From positions 31,545 through 95,544 of the forward strand of contig JASANE010019509.1 in NCBI GenBank assembly GCA_030248225.1: a stretch of 64,000 nucleotides of DNA. The letters run 5' to 3'. The translations under genes and the position numbers were made by a program. The DNA comes from Trileptium ribeirensis. Taxonomy: Eukaryota; Nematoda; Enoplea; Enoplida; Thoracostomopsidae. The notes beneath the pieces are model-generated. The model ran no database searches. It worked only from the letters and a program-made list of their open reading frames with translations, and was not told the DNA's origin. Positions 22,288 through 33,375 of this stretch are shown here, piece by piece. How positions within the stretch are numbered: position 1 is the first letter of the stretch; each line of letters opens with the position of its first letter.

Positions 22288-23205
22288 TCAGGGCGTCTTG
22301 TTCTTTGTAAGACGGAACAGTGGTTCGCAAATTGTAGCCAGGTTGGTAGGAAGGAACTTGGCGTAAAACTGTCCCGAGCCCAAGAATGCTCTCAGACTGG
22401 AGACGTCTTGTGGTGCCGGTAATTTGAGGACATCGTCGACCTTTGGTCCTTTGGCGATTCCTTCTTTCGACAGTAAGTGTTCAAGATATTCAACCCACTG
22501 TTGTGCAAACTGACATTTTTCCAATCGATAGCGGAGTCCATTATTATCTAGATGCTGAAGTAATCATCGAGGATTTCGCAGATGATCATTAGCAACCTTG
22601 CCACTGACCAAAATGTCATCCAGATAGACAACAATACCATGTAGATCTTGTGTAAGCTGATCCATGGTTTGCTGAAAGTAACCTGGAGCGGACTTGATGC
22701 CAAACGGCAGTCGTTTTTGAAGAAGCACACCTTTGTGCGTATTGAGAGCAAGTTTCCTTTGACTTCTTGGGCCTAGTTTGATCTGGTTATACGCGTTGGC
22801 CAGATCAATTTTTGTAAACCCGTATCCACCTCCTAGTTTACGCATGAGATCCTCCGGAAGAGGTAGCGGGTGTCGATGGTGTTTTATCTGCCGGTTTATA
22901 CTGACAGAATAGTCACCACAAACACGCAATTCAGGCTTAGTCTCACCTGGACGGAGTGCCTTGCGAACGGGAACAACTGGCGTGCCGTATTCATTGAACT
23001 GAGACGGCTCCCAAATTCCTTTTGCAATGCCGCTTTCGTACGCTTTCTCAAAATCGGCTTGGATGGCAAAAGGCGCCGGTCTTGCTTTGCAGAAAATCGG
23101 GCGGGATTGTCGCTTGAATTCGACTTCTAGTTCAAAGTCTTTAAGGCATCCCAGTTCTGACTTCCAAAGGTTGGGGAATTCTTCGCAGAGTTCTTTGCAT
23201 TGGTC
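22288..23205 (-). pseudogene. Gypsy reverse transcriptase
   Basis: One frame, interrupted only by TGA at 22564-22566, covers RPAPFAIQADFEKAYESGI, the block ending GTPVVPVRK, CGDYSVSINRQIKHHRHPLP, YGFTKIDLANAYNQIKL (first catalytic Asp), LPFGIKSAPGYFQQTMD and VVYLDDILVSG (YLDD, the metal-binding pair). The thumb follows at LEKCQFAQQWVEYL and then LPAPQDVSSLRAFLG. All core catalytic residues are present. The TGA follows a CGA arginine codon and probably replaces a second one. The enzyme would make cDNA in the virus-like particle. Confidence 0.95.
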
Positions 23206-23715
23206 TCATAGCTTAATATCAGCCTTGAGATGACTAAACACTGCGTTGAAAGAAATTACATTGTCCATTGCCTTATCCACGGAGATTCCAAACTGTTTGG
23301 TTACCTCTCGTCCCAAGAGGTTCAAATCAGGAATGTCGGTTACCGTAAATCGAATGTCACAACCAAACTCTGACCCTTGGCAACGAGTATTCCTAACGAA
23401 AGTGTCTTTCACTGGCAAATCATGTTTGCTGGCGGTCTCATAGCGGCAGTAGGGGTTATCTAACTTCGGCCGTCCCAACCTGTGCCAATAGTCAGTGGAT
23501 ATGAAATTACCTGTAGTGGCAGTATCCAGCTCAAGCACGCACCGTTTGCCATCAATCTCTAGTGGTACTTCAAGCTTTGGCATATTGTCGTGGGATTCCT
23601 TGACCGAGTTGATGAATTCCATTCTTTTCACGGAATTTTTGCTTGCCTTTATGTGGAAAGCTTCTTTTTGCGGCAGACCTTTTCCAAATGACCCTTGAGA
23701 TTGCAATGGTTGCAC
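23206..23715 (-). pseudogene. Gypsy aspartic protease region, active site altered
   Basis: The 169-residue frame, the start of pol, contains LELDTATTGNFIS where family members usually read DTGATGNF, and the C-terminal LNLLGREVTKQFGISV, matching the (I/L)LGR helix of retropepsins. The catalytic Asp is present, but the Gly and Ala after Thr are replaced by Ala and Thr. Retropepsins need the Gly for the fireman's-grip loop, so this copy is probably inactive. The frame ends at TGA (23206-23208), probably a mutated CGA, and continues in the same frame into RT. Confidence 0.88.
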
Positions 23716-23790
23716 TTAGCCTCTTTGAATCGGCAATCGTTTGCCTTGTGGTTCGGTTGACCGCAACGGTAGCAGGTTACCTTTGTCTTG
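23655..23790 (-). pseudogene. Gypsy nucleocapsid zinc knuckles
   Basis: In the frame one step from gag, two CCHC knuckles are readable: CYRCGQPNHKANDC and CNHCNLKGHLEKVC, both CX2CX4HX4C. They would bind genomic RNA. This frame stops a few codons after the second knuckle (TAA near 23650). Pol begins in the -1 frame over a CAAAAAG run at 23663-23669, a possible site of programmed frameshifting. The gag frame upstream has lost registration near 23785-23790. Confidence 0.88.
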
Positions 23791-24592
23791 CCAAAATCAC
23801 TGAAATTCTCTGAGGATTCTGAGGATGGGCCTTGTGATGCTGTTTCACCTTATTTACCGGCTTTGGCTTGGAGCCGTAGACGGTTTCTTTGGCGACGTTA
23901 GCGGCATCTTCCGTTTCAGTTGCGATTTCAATTGCGCGAGCGAAATTCAGTTCGTCGTCTTTGATCTTGAAAAAGGCCTTGAGAAGGGCTTCATTGTTGA
24001 TAGAGCTAATGAAGCAAGTGCGCAATGCCTCGTCCTGGGGGTCCTTAATAGACGCGAAGTCGCACGTTGCAGCGTTTTGGCGAATGCGCACCGCCAGTTC
24101 CTGAATTGTTTCGCCGGGTTTGCGCTGCATATCGCTCCAGAACTTGAATCGTTCCCAGATGATGAAACGTTTTGGATCAAACTGATCTTTCGTGAAGGCG
24201 ACTATTTCGTTAAAAGTCAGTTCGCTGCCTATCAGTAGGAGGGGTCTTTTGAGCCGCGAGATTAACCAATAGCTTGTACGTAGTGGCTGGTTGGTTCGTA
24301 AGAAAAATTGGGCTTTCTTATTGTCCGAAACAGAATGAGCGCCCAGAAAGGTGCAGAACCTGGCGTAATAATCGGTCCAAAGTTCCAATGTTGAATCAAA
24401 AGCAGGGAAGATCGGAGTCGCCGAGGTGACCGCTGAAGTAGAAGTTAAAGTCGTACCTGACGTGATCTTCCCAAGTATACTTTCGAATCTTGTCTGATCG
24501 TCCTTCCGTTGTTGCTCCATCTTCAGCATCATTTCTTGTTGTTGCTGAAGTTGTTGCTGCATGAGTACCATCAGGTCCTTGAATTCGGCCAT
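23777..24592 (-). pseudogene. Gypsy Gag (capsid region)
   Basis: The 271-residue frame starts MAEFKDLMVLMQQQ, with a glutamine-rich, probably coiled-coil N-terminus (residues 8-35). The capsid-like domain follows: FPAFDSTLELWTDYYARF, TFNEIVAFTKDQFDPKR, RFKFWSDMQRKPGETIQEL and RIRQNAATCDF, the retrotransposon Gag pattern of K02A2.6-type elements. It would assemble the particle. ATG 24590-24592 is the first in frame after the leader and fits the family start. The frame ends early at 23777 because of a shift just before the zinc knuckles. The segment near residues 105-120 (RTSYWLISRLKRP) also looks locally frame-disturbed. Confidence 0.9.
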
Positions 24593-24651
24593 GATGCGAT
24601 GACTTCGATCGTGATCAATCCGTTGACTATGTGGCAGTTGATCGTAGTATT
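24593..24651 (-). other. Shortened leader of gypsy element
   Basis: Only 59 bp lie between the truncated 5' LTR and the gag ATG. I see no clear tRNA-complementary primer binding site (no TGG-start run next to an LTR end). The first bases, AATACTACGA, vaguely resemble the LTR end AATACAACA. Confidence 0.55.
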
Positions 24652-24775
24652 GAACATTCTAGAAGGATCGAGATGCCGTCACTTCACGTGTGAGGATGTC
24701 CTCGTACATCATAGGAGCTTCCAGAACAGGGTCGAATGTAATACCAAAATGTTCTGGCGAAGCAAATCCATAACA
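24652..24775 (-). repeat. 5' LTR of gypsy element, truncated to 124 bp
   Basis: It matches 20255-20378 with three substitutions and ends at the same outer terminus (TGTTATGG on the - strand) next to the ACATA TSD. The inner 267 bp present in the 3' LTR, including TATA-like and AATAAA sites, are absent. Confidence 0.92.
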
Positions 24776-24780
24776 ACATA

Positions 24781-27599
24781 AATTGCCAGGTTTACACGTT
24801 CCAAACGCGAAAATTTGCTTTCATAAAGCGCTTCATAAACGTGTTTAAATAGTAACTAAGTACCAAATATCATTATATCAGCACGTTCTAGTGCCGTTTT
24901 AAATTATTCGATTCGTTCGGATCGGCTGGACCTTCACCCATTTATTGGTTAAACAATTACTCAAAGGAATAGTGCATACGGGAACAGTGTGGCATTTTCA
25001 CCGCACGCTAATACATATATATATGTATTCACTCTAGCGTCAATCGCTATATAATTCAGAAAAGTTACGACGAACAATTTATTAAACGAAAATTAACACT
25101 GGCGGTGCGCGATGCACTGAACTACGTATATAGTGTACATATATTTTGCCAAATCATTCGGCACAGTTCGTCGTTCATAATTATATATATATATATATCT
25201 ACGTAAGGTGATCTTGATTTACTTGCCAACCTACTGCGTCGCATTTCTGCAATCCGTTTAAAATTCCATGTAAAAATCAATAAATCTTAATGATAATATA
25301 GGTGCGTAAGGGCGTTCCGAGTTTGAAGTCAATATTTAATCAAATTTTGATCAAAATTTATATACATTTTAAAATTTTAATAAATTTAAAATATAAACCA
25401 ATTCTCGAAGCTTTTTAGCATGTAAATGTAAGTGTAGAAGATCACACGTTCAAATTTTTAGCGTAACATGTTGTTTGCTCAAATTTTAAGCAGAGAGTTT
25501 GAACGCGTCAGCACAAATGCAATATATCCACTCAGGTGTAGAAAAATTATAACTGGAATAATAACTATGACTATATAACTAATAACTCGCAGAGCGAAGC
25601 GAAACGAGCCAGTGTAGCAACTCTGCGAATATTCACCATTCTGTCGTTCCAGTTCCAAATGCAGGTCTCTAAAGCCGCTTAAAATGCTATGATAGCAATT
25701 GTACACAGCAATACTTCAACGATAACGATATGGTCATTTTAGCCATATATATATCAAAACCGAATAAATTTGTTTTTGGAATTTATAAATCACGAATTTT
25801 AAGAAAATTTATAATTTGATGAGCAATTTTGGCGCAGTAAGCCCATAAGCCTTGCCTTATTTAATGCATACCGCGCAAATACAATTGCTTTTTTCATATT
25901 TAGAAACCTCCAAAACCTAGACACACGTTCGATTGACCTGTCTACGTCTATATTGCGGAAAGTGGCGAAATTTATTTTTTTGGACACAAGATTTACCAAA
26001 ATTTGCTCTGGTACCATCCCGTAGGGTTAGTAACAGCCAGTATGGTTTTTAAGCAATGAAACCAACGTGTTTAATAGGATAAATAACCCTATGATCTCAT
26101 AGTTCACCTCAACATCCAATAAGAAAAATCTTGCTTTGTAATAATTTTGAAACTTTCACTTTTTGTGGGATTTTTAAACAGACATTACATACATTTTTAA
26201 CCCTTTACTTCATAAATTTGTGTGCATTTCGACTAGTGTTGAACAAACTGTTGGCGGCAAGCGGACTCGAACCCGAGCTTTTTGCGTTAGAGTTATACCC
26301 GGTAACCATAGAATAATGACGACACTGTTGCTCGGATACTTAGGGCTCCTCTCAACGCGAGCGAGCAACAATACGCAGTGAAGCGCACACTGCGCAATGA
26401 ACTGAGATAAAGCACCACATTGTTTTGTATTTTGTTGCTCCAGAGCACTACATGCGTTAAAGGGTTAAACTAAAGGGCAACGGTGATATTACATAGCGGC
26501 AAACCTCACCATAATGGAAATGCGTAGCTGCAAACCTGCAGGTAACAGAGATGTAAAACAGCAAAGTTGTAGCTTTCGATGAGAGGATCCTGATGTCTGT
26601 ATTTCGCTGCGAAGTCGCTTTCTCGAAGTATTGATCGTGAAGGATTGATATACCCAGATGGCCAAATTAAAAAAATGTGACCATTGACCGCTTTGAGGCT
26701 CATTTTGACACGGAAGACGAGCCTGGTGGATTTAGAATGAAATGGCACAATTAAACTAAATTTGTGATCAAAAAATTGTGAAGATCTATTCATGCGGTAA
26801 CGAATTATAATCTCCACAGACGGACAAAAAATAACTTTTTGCCATATTTGGCGCTAGCAAAGCTATAGGTAGAAACTCCTGTCGCTTCGCTCGCTTCGTT
26901 TCAATGACAATTGCAATTTGAATTTTTTAGCTCAAAATCTAACAAAGCATTGCTAAAAATTTAAAATGCGATTTACATTTTTTCACCACTTACAATGTGC
27001 TAGTTACTTCTTTTACCGTTGGCCGGATCTAAAAGGATTTGTTCTCTTTCTGGCTATACTAGTTAGTTAGCATAAGTGTGATGTTGTTGCCTTTATTTCT
27101 GTCACATGCGTATTTGTAACGGATAACCGGGATGTCAGTAAGCCATTATTTTAGTCTTGAGCGCACTATGACCGACTTTACTCCTCATGCAAACTCGTTA
27201 CACTGACAAATCTGCAGCCAATATGCAAATGTAAAAACTATCTTGTTGTTGGTGTATTCCTTAATATTAGTACTATATTCTTTAGCATAAGTAATACATT
27301 TCTTAATGTTCAGTACTAAACATTTCCCTAAAATGTCGAACTTCAGAAGAAACCAATTATTGCTTAATATTAATATAATTTTGCAATGTTTTTGAAATTT
27401 TGCACTGAATTTCAATGACATTCTATGTCATCAATGTTATGGGATGTTTTTCATTGCATAGTTTTAATGAAATTTAGTGCTTAATATTAGGGTAAAATAT
27501 TTTTGGTAGTAAGCATGATCAAACACAAACAACTACTAGTAGCCTCCACAAACTCTCGTTGTGATTTCTAAAATTGCCTCATGCTTTAAGTAAAAACAA
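24781..27599. other. No recognisable gene; AT microsatellites, tRNA-like spot
   Basis: Short (TA)n tracts occur at 25014-25024 and 25184-25198. Frames at 25479-25706, 25799-26017, 26506-26817 (103 codons, -) and 27185-27421 have no recognised domains. A tRNA-like B box is listed separately at 26255-26320. CGCTTCGCTCGCTTCG-like words occur near 25590 (on -) and 26883. Confidence 0.4.
26255..26320 (-). other. tRNA-like fragment with Pol III B box
   Basis: On the - strand, ACCGGGTATAACTCTAACGC is followed by CTCGGGTTCGAGTCCGC and GCCGCCA. GGTTCGAGTCC fits the B-box consensus GGTTCGANNCC exactly. The cloverleaf does not close well (the T stem has mismatches) and no good A box was found. It may be a decayed tRNA or the head of a tRNA-derived SINE. 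Confidence 0.35.
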
Positions 27600-28078
27600 A
27601 ATTATTGTGTCTTTTCGATTATACTCCCAGCCTGAAACTGATCAATTTTTAAAACACGGCGATAATTTGGGTGCCATTTGACTCAGCTCGACGAGCCGGG
27701 TCAGAAAATATCAATTTCAGAAATTAAAACAAAATTTTTATCCGAATTTATGGGTCTCGTTGGTACCCAAAATTTTGAAAAAAATTTTCTCGATAAATGT
27801 ATAGTTTTAAATACCACTCCAACTAAAATGACGAGCAGAATCTAATAGTGAAAAATCAGCTGAATCGGTTCATTGGTTAACGACTTACGCTTATGCTATG
27901 CTTGGAACCATTGGGAACGCAAAAAATCAAAAACACTTTTGTCATAAAACATGTCGAAATGGATACTTGCTGTATCGCATCGTCGAACTGAGTCGAATGG
28001 TACCAAAATTATCGATGTACCTTCAAAATTGACCATTGTCGGTCTGGGGGCTATAACCGAAAAGACACAAATTCTTTA
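27600..28078. mobile_element. Foldback element with ~90-bp inverted repeats
   Basis: Left arm: TTGTGTCTTTTCGATTATAC, TGATCAATTTTTAAAA, GGCGATAATTTGGGTGCC, ATTTGACTCAGCTCGACGAG. Right arm reversed: TTTGTGTCTTTTCGGTTATA, TGGTCAATTTTGAAGG, ATCGATAATTTTGGTACC, ATTCGACTCAGTTCGACGA. The arms pair over about 90 bp. The centre has AAAAATCAGCTGAATCGGTT and TTAACGACTTACGCTTATGC, also found in the 13288 copy. It is non-coding, and mobilisation in trans is likely. Confidence 0.78.
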
Positions 28079-28141
28079 TTGAAACGGAAAATTTTTGATT
28101 GTGTATACGTGATGGACCAAGCGTTCAAGTGGTAGTAGTAA

Positions 28142-28305
28142 CAGGGACGTAGCATAGAGGAAGGGACCGCTCCCCCACCCCATAATCCACCTTCGTGTAA
28201 AAATTAACTCATTGTGGTTATAAGAAAATGATTGGAGACGACCGCCCTTCCTACTTTTTGCCGGCCCTCCTTCCCACTCTTTTTGAAGAGCTTGCGACGC
28301 CCCTG
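28142..28305. mobile_element. hAT-type MITE (164 bp)
   Basis: The ends are CAGGGACGTAGCATAG and, in reverse complement, CAGGGGCGTCGCAAGC. The flanking 8-mers AGTAGTAA (28134-28141) and TGTAGCAA (28306-28313) match at 6 of 8 bases, fitting an old hAT TSD. The right terminal part, GCGTCGCAAGCTCTTCAAAA on the - strand, is shared with the element at 44848-44975. It is non-coding. Confidence 0.7.
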
Positions 28306-28313
28306 TGTAGCAA

Positions 28314-31300
28314 CTTGAAACGTCGTCTTTAAGTTGTCTCAATTTTCACAAAACAGCATGATTGAAGTTTTAATTTCAAGTTCAAAGCAGATTCTACCTA
28401 TTGCAGTGTCTGTCTCAGCTCGAAACTTAAGCAATGGTGTATAGACTTCCGATTTCCCAATAAAAAACATTTAAATGTCTAAAAGCAAATTAACTAACGA
28501 TACATTCTCAGGTTAGCAAATAAAATACAGACATTGCATTTACAGTCAATTCCCTTATACTGAACAAAAATTCTCAGTACAGTAAAGATGTATTTATTTC
28601 GGTTACCCAATTAACCCAGGGCTAAACAAACACTTCATTGTAATAGTATTTTTACTATAAATAAATTTTTACAATAAATAAAAGTGACAAATATACGGTG
28701 TCATAATTGTCCGAATTTATTATTTCCTATGTACCGTTGATTTGGCTATGACCAAGTTTCAGCTGCGACGCCGACCTCTAAGCAAATTTCCGTTCGTTTC
28801 TGAACCATATTTGCTGGCGGTTAGCGTATAACTTATTATTTACATAACCACTGTTCTAAGATATCTTATCCAGCCATTGTTTTTGCGAATTTATTTTTGT
28901 AATAACAAGAATCAAGGTTTGATTTTTTGCGGTAGCTGTCAATCGCCCGGCGAGAAGCTTAGAATTTTTTGTATACCTTATGCATCGAAACTAATATTTT
29001 TGCTGGGAAAGTGAGAAATTTAAGGATTTTACGTGTTTGATTTCTAGGATTTCATTATTTAAATCTCCTCAGAATATTGAGATATACAGATTAGTTTATA
29101 CGTTTGAACTATAAAAAGAAGAGTATTTTAGTAATAGAATCTGTATTTTAGAGTGCGAAAATTTCACAAATGATGTTTCATAAGCTAGGAACGTCAACAT
29201 AATATCTTCCACCAAAATACATTGTAAAATCGAGCCGTATTTCATATTTAGTAATAAAACTTATCGCTGCTTCAAAAACATCTACACTCTCCTGTCTTTT
29301 ACAAGAAAGGTTAAAAGCTCTTAAAAATTAGCAAAATGTTGAAATATTAATCATTTAGCAATTGTAAGCACGCAGCTATTTTCTGCTCAAAAGTGTGTTT
29401 TTGCTATATCAATGATGTTATTTATGAAACAAATTGTGAACTTACGGCTGCGAAAAAGACAAATAATTTGAGTAGCAATAAATCGAGTATTGCGGGTCAT
29501 TGGCTGTTGCAGCTCGAAGGGTTCTGAATCCAGAGTTAAATCCATTTTTGCGAGCCCAACAATTATGGAATAGCCTGAGTGCAGCACCTTCTGCCTGCCT
29601 TTGGTAAGACAAAAAGGTATTTATACATAGAAGATACAAAAAATACCGGTGAAACTTGGCATATAATTTCGCTAGCATATAACGCAAAATTAACAATTCA
29701 GTGGATGTACTGCTAGTATATAAAACGTTTTGAAGTAATAGTAATCATAAGTTTAACTTACACTTAATTTAATCTCAAACAGCGCTCGTGTTGAGTTTTG
29801 TTGACAGTTGACAACTTATCTTAATTGAAAAACTTTACCTCGTTATAAGTAAAGTATTAATAATTACAAATATTTTAATTTAATGTACTTGTATAGAAAG
29901 GCTTAAAATAGACATTGTAATAAAATTATCTGAGCATTGCGCATGACCAAGTTTCGCGAAAACGAGCCTATAATTTTAGTAAAGGTTAAGGCTTGTGTTC
30001 GATGTCACTAGAATTGCTAATTCACGAAAGTTACTTGAATAGAAAATAGATTGACTTGATCGATATTGAAATTAAAATTGATTTATTATGTGATATCTGG
30101 AAAATTAAAATTCCAAGAAAACTTCTAGATTTTCATAGCTCATAGTTTCATTTTTAATGGCGTTACGTCAGCGGAAGATGTGTTTCTGCGACCATCACTG
30201 CATTGGGAAAAAATGCCATGATAATTTCGGTATGATTTAGGTCGATAAATTAGAAAATCGTGTAACATATAAAGCCTGAATATAATACCTATTCTAACAA
30301 GAAATACCTCACATTGGCTCGGGTAGCCTTAAGGCCAGAGCCATCGACTTTACGCTTATCATTCTATTGATATCTTAATCCATGAATTCTAAGTTTTAAA
30401 AATATTTCATTTATATATTAAGCATGTGATCAAAGAAATAGCATTAACTTATCTTAGCGTATATTTAACAGCGTACTACATAAAAATGTGTTTTACTTTT
30501 ACTGGAAAAAATATACACATTGTAAAATGCAACGTTGATATCATACGCGAGTGAGCAATTTTGTAGCCCGTCGCAAAGGCATGCGGCGCCCCACCCCTGT
30601 AATAGTCTAAGCGCACTCTATAATTTTCTTTTTGCGGCAAAATCTATAAAACACAGTTGTTGAAAGAAAATGTATAAAAGCATTTTAAAGCATACATGTC
30701 AAATTGTGTATAAAGCCAAACAATACGGATTATTAAATTTTATAGAATATATTAAAAGGTAACGCTTCACTCCGTTTTGGCACTCCTGGCTATAGTACCG
30801 CTTGCGTTTTATGCAATGCTTTCTGAGTGCAAACTTTTGAGTATCACCCTACGTTCAAATGATTTTGTATCAAAACTGGTCATCTGTCTAAAAATACATA
30901 TTATATATACGTACATATATGTTTGAGGAGCGGTATCGACAGGGAAAGGTGTCGTCCCGAGCTCCAAATTTGTCGGTCCGGCGGGTTCCCAGTGCCTATT
31001 CCGACCAGAACGACAAAACAAGTTCACTTTCAGTCCACCTACCTGTATTAGCGAGTTTCAACTAATAATTTGCTATTGTTGCTACATTTGTACTAGCCGG
31101 AATATATTTGCGTTATTCTCAGATAGCGCTCAGTTGGGCAAAAAGTTTTAAGCACATGTAAATTGTCACTATGCACGATGTTTACATTTTTTATTCGACG
31201 CGTAATGGAATCCAGCGGTTAACGAAATTTTGTGCTTACCCGGCTTTGCTCAGTTTCTACCTGTCTCGTAACATGCACACAAATTGCAGTTTGATTTTGT

Positions 31301-32749
31301 CCATGCCAGGTAATCCTAACATGTTCAGAGACCTGAAACATGTGTTAGTCCGTACCGAAGAGTTTGCAAAGCTTGCATCATTAATTTCCAAAAAGAATAC
31401 ATTTATTTTCTCCCAAATGGTACAGTTAAATAAGGGGCCCCTGGAAGCCGAAGGCCCCTCCATTAAGGAGGTCAGGGTATTAGAATGGCCACTGCGATTT
31501 TGAACTAAGTGCTGCGCTATTCTTCACGTACACTATATTAGCCAATAAACAATTTGAAGTATATCTAATTCATAATTTGCAAAAACGTAGAAAATACTAT
31601 CACTTTTTGTTGAAAAATTTCAATTTTGTTAAGCATTGATTGAGCAAACGGTTAGGCATATGCCACAGTTCCGTTGCGCTGAACATATAAACTCAATTCG
31701 TTTACTCAAACAATTTACACAAATTTATGGCAAATATATACTATAAACTAAACGTGACTAAAATATTATAGATGCTAGAACTACATATAATTACTCCACT
31801 AATCAATATCAATATGAATATCAATATGTTTATGTAAAAATTACATCTGAAACGGGAATGTGTCCAGTCCTCTTATATTTGCTCAGTTTCCAATATATAT
31901 ATTTAAAATTCTAGCTGCAATCAATTACACTCACAGTTACATTAAAGACGTGATGTAAGCTTCATATTGAAGTTTTTAGGCGGGCAGTACCACACATGGA
32001 TGTGGCGATAAACGTCGCTATTATTGCAATGCAAAACCCAATGCAATGACAATGCACAAGTCTTCGAGCTGCAACATCCAATACGGGTAATAAACGATAT
32101 ACTGCTACTACTACTTAAATGACTTGCAGTATTAGCTTATACCGCATATTACGCTGGAAAATGGCTTCGAAGGTAGGACTCTTTTTTCCCTTGCTATTTG
32201 TCCACATATTTCCGCCAACGTATCTAAAGCAAGCTCACATAAAATATCTATGATTCAGCAAGTCGGCAAAGATATCTTATAACACACACACATAGGTATA
32301 ACTGAAATCGTTTCGAAACAGTTACAGTAACAACAGATACGTCTGTGACAACAGGTTTTTTGAATTTGACGAAGATTAATTTGGATGAGCCAAATTTTAA
32401 ACATGTCAAAATGCTAGTGAAATTATAGCAGATCGACAATGTAGCAAGATGCTGTGCGATCGATCATGCATGCTGCGATAATTATAGTAATTATTATTGC
32501 ACTGCTTAAATTGTTATTAAATTTTGAAGTCTTTTATAATGTTAAAAGTTGGTTTGATGCTGTTTTCTACTTCTGACAAGACAGCTAAATACCGTAGCAA
32601 CATGTAATCACAGAATTAAATTGGCGTTATTGCGACTCAAACTTTTGATGCTCCGAATCGTAGTGTGATGAGACTGTTTTCCGATTTTTATATACAAACC
32701 TTATTAACTTCCCATGATATGTAGATACTGAGATTATATTTTTACTGCT
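28314..32749. other. No recognisable gene
   Basis: Long AT-rich stretch. A small GC-rich patch at 30565-30600 (GCATGCGGCGCCCCACCCC) and another at 30927-31015 look inserted but have no clear ends. Frames at 29387-29696 (-) and 31171-31503 (+, 110 codons, no known domain) are unassigned. At 31436-31462 GGGGCCCCTGGAAGCCGAAG, followed by GCCCCTCC, forms a short GC hairpin. Confidence 0.4.
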
Positions 32750-33375
32750 GTCTACCGTTTTACACGACCAACTGCGTTTTGTTCTTCGCACGGTATATCA
32801 ATTTTTACATGCCGAACAGTCTGTGGACGCCTCGAACCTTTTTGACATATATCATTCAAACACTAGGGGTCATTCTCTGAAATTGTACGAAAGAGAATTT
32901 AAACAAAATGTGTCGAAAAAAGTTTTCCGTTCGTGTTGTCATATGAAATTTCTTGCTTGAATAGGAAAATGATAAATCGCTTTTGAATGCCTTAATTTTA
33001 AAAAGGTTTCGGGGTTTGTTATTAGAGCCAGTCGTAAGTGGACGGTTGCACCCGCAGGTTAATTGAAAGTTTAATTTACAAGTGACATAGTAGTTTGAGC
33101 TATTTCCTTTTCATATAATACACGTGGTTTTTACAAATAACTACCAGAAGGATTTTCAGTACGTCATTACGTACGGATCGGGTTCGCTATAATGGCCTTA
33201 ATGTCTAATAAAATTTGATTTTGTAAGTTTAAATGGGTGGCGTCTAGTATAGCTAATACTAGTAAGCATGCCGTGCGGACGACGTTTAATGATTATTCAT
33301 TCTTGAGTCGTATGAACGCGAGTAAATGTAAGGTCTCGTATGTACCATAGGAAATGAATAAATTTTTATTGTATT
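32750..33375 (+). pseudogene. CR1-like LINE 3' end with 3' UTR
   Basis: A broken + frame reads LRFVLRTVYQFLH, then NLFDIYHSNTRGHSLKLYE and KVFRSCC, resembling the (T/S)RGHSxKL region of the LINE C-terminal tail. The WNSLP block is lost. The 3' UTR from about 33275 (GACGTTTAATGATTATTCATT, GAGTCGTATGAACGCG, GTATGTACCATAGGAAATGAATAAA) matches that of the first LINE in this window, and a TTGTA repeat tail ends it (33360-33375). Confidence 0.75.

Larger units (their letters stand above)
19988..24775 (-). mobile_element. Ty3/gypsy LTR retrotransposon, K02A2.6-type, inactivated
   Basis: Read on the - strand: partial 5' LTR (24652-24775), 59-bp leader, gag, zinc knuckles, protease, reverse transcriptase, RNase H, integrase (Ty3/gypsy order), polypurine tract and complete 3' LTR (19988-20378). 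A 5-bp TSD, ACATA, flanks it at 19983-19987 and 24776-24780, so the outer ends are original. The LTRs differ at 3 of 124 shared bases, suggesting a fairly recent insertion. The coding region is broken by TGA codons (around 23207, 22565, 22289, 21037) and by frameshifts near 23790, 22240 and 20990-21010. Confidence 0.95.
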
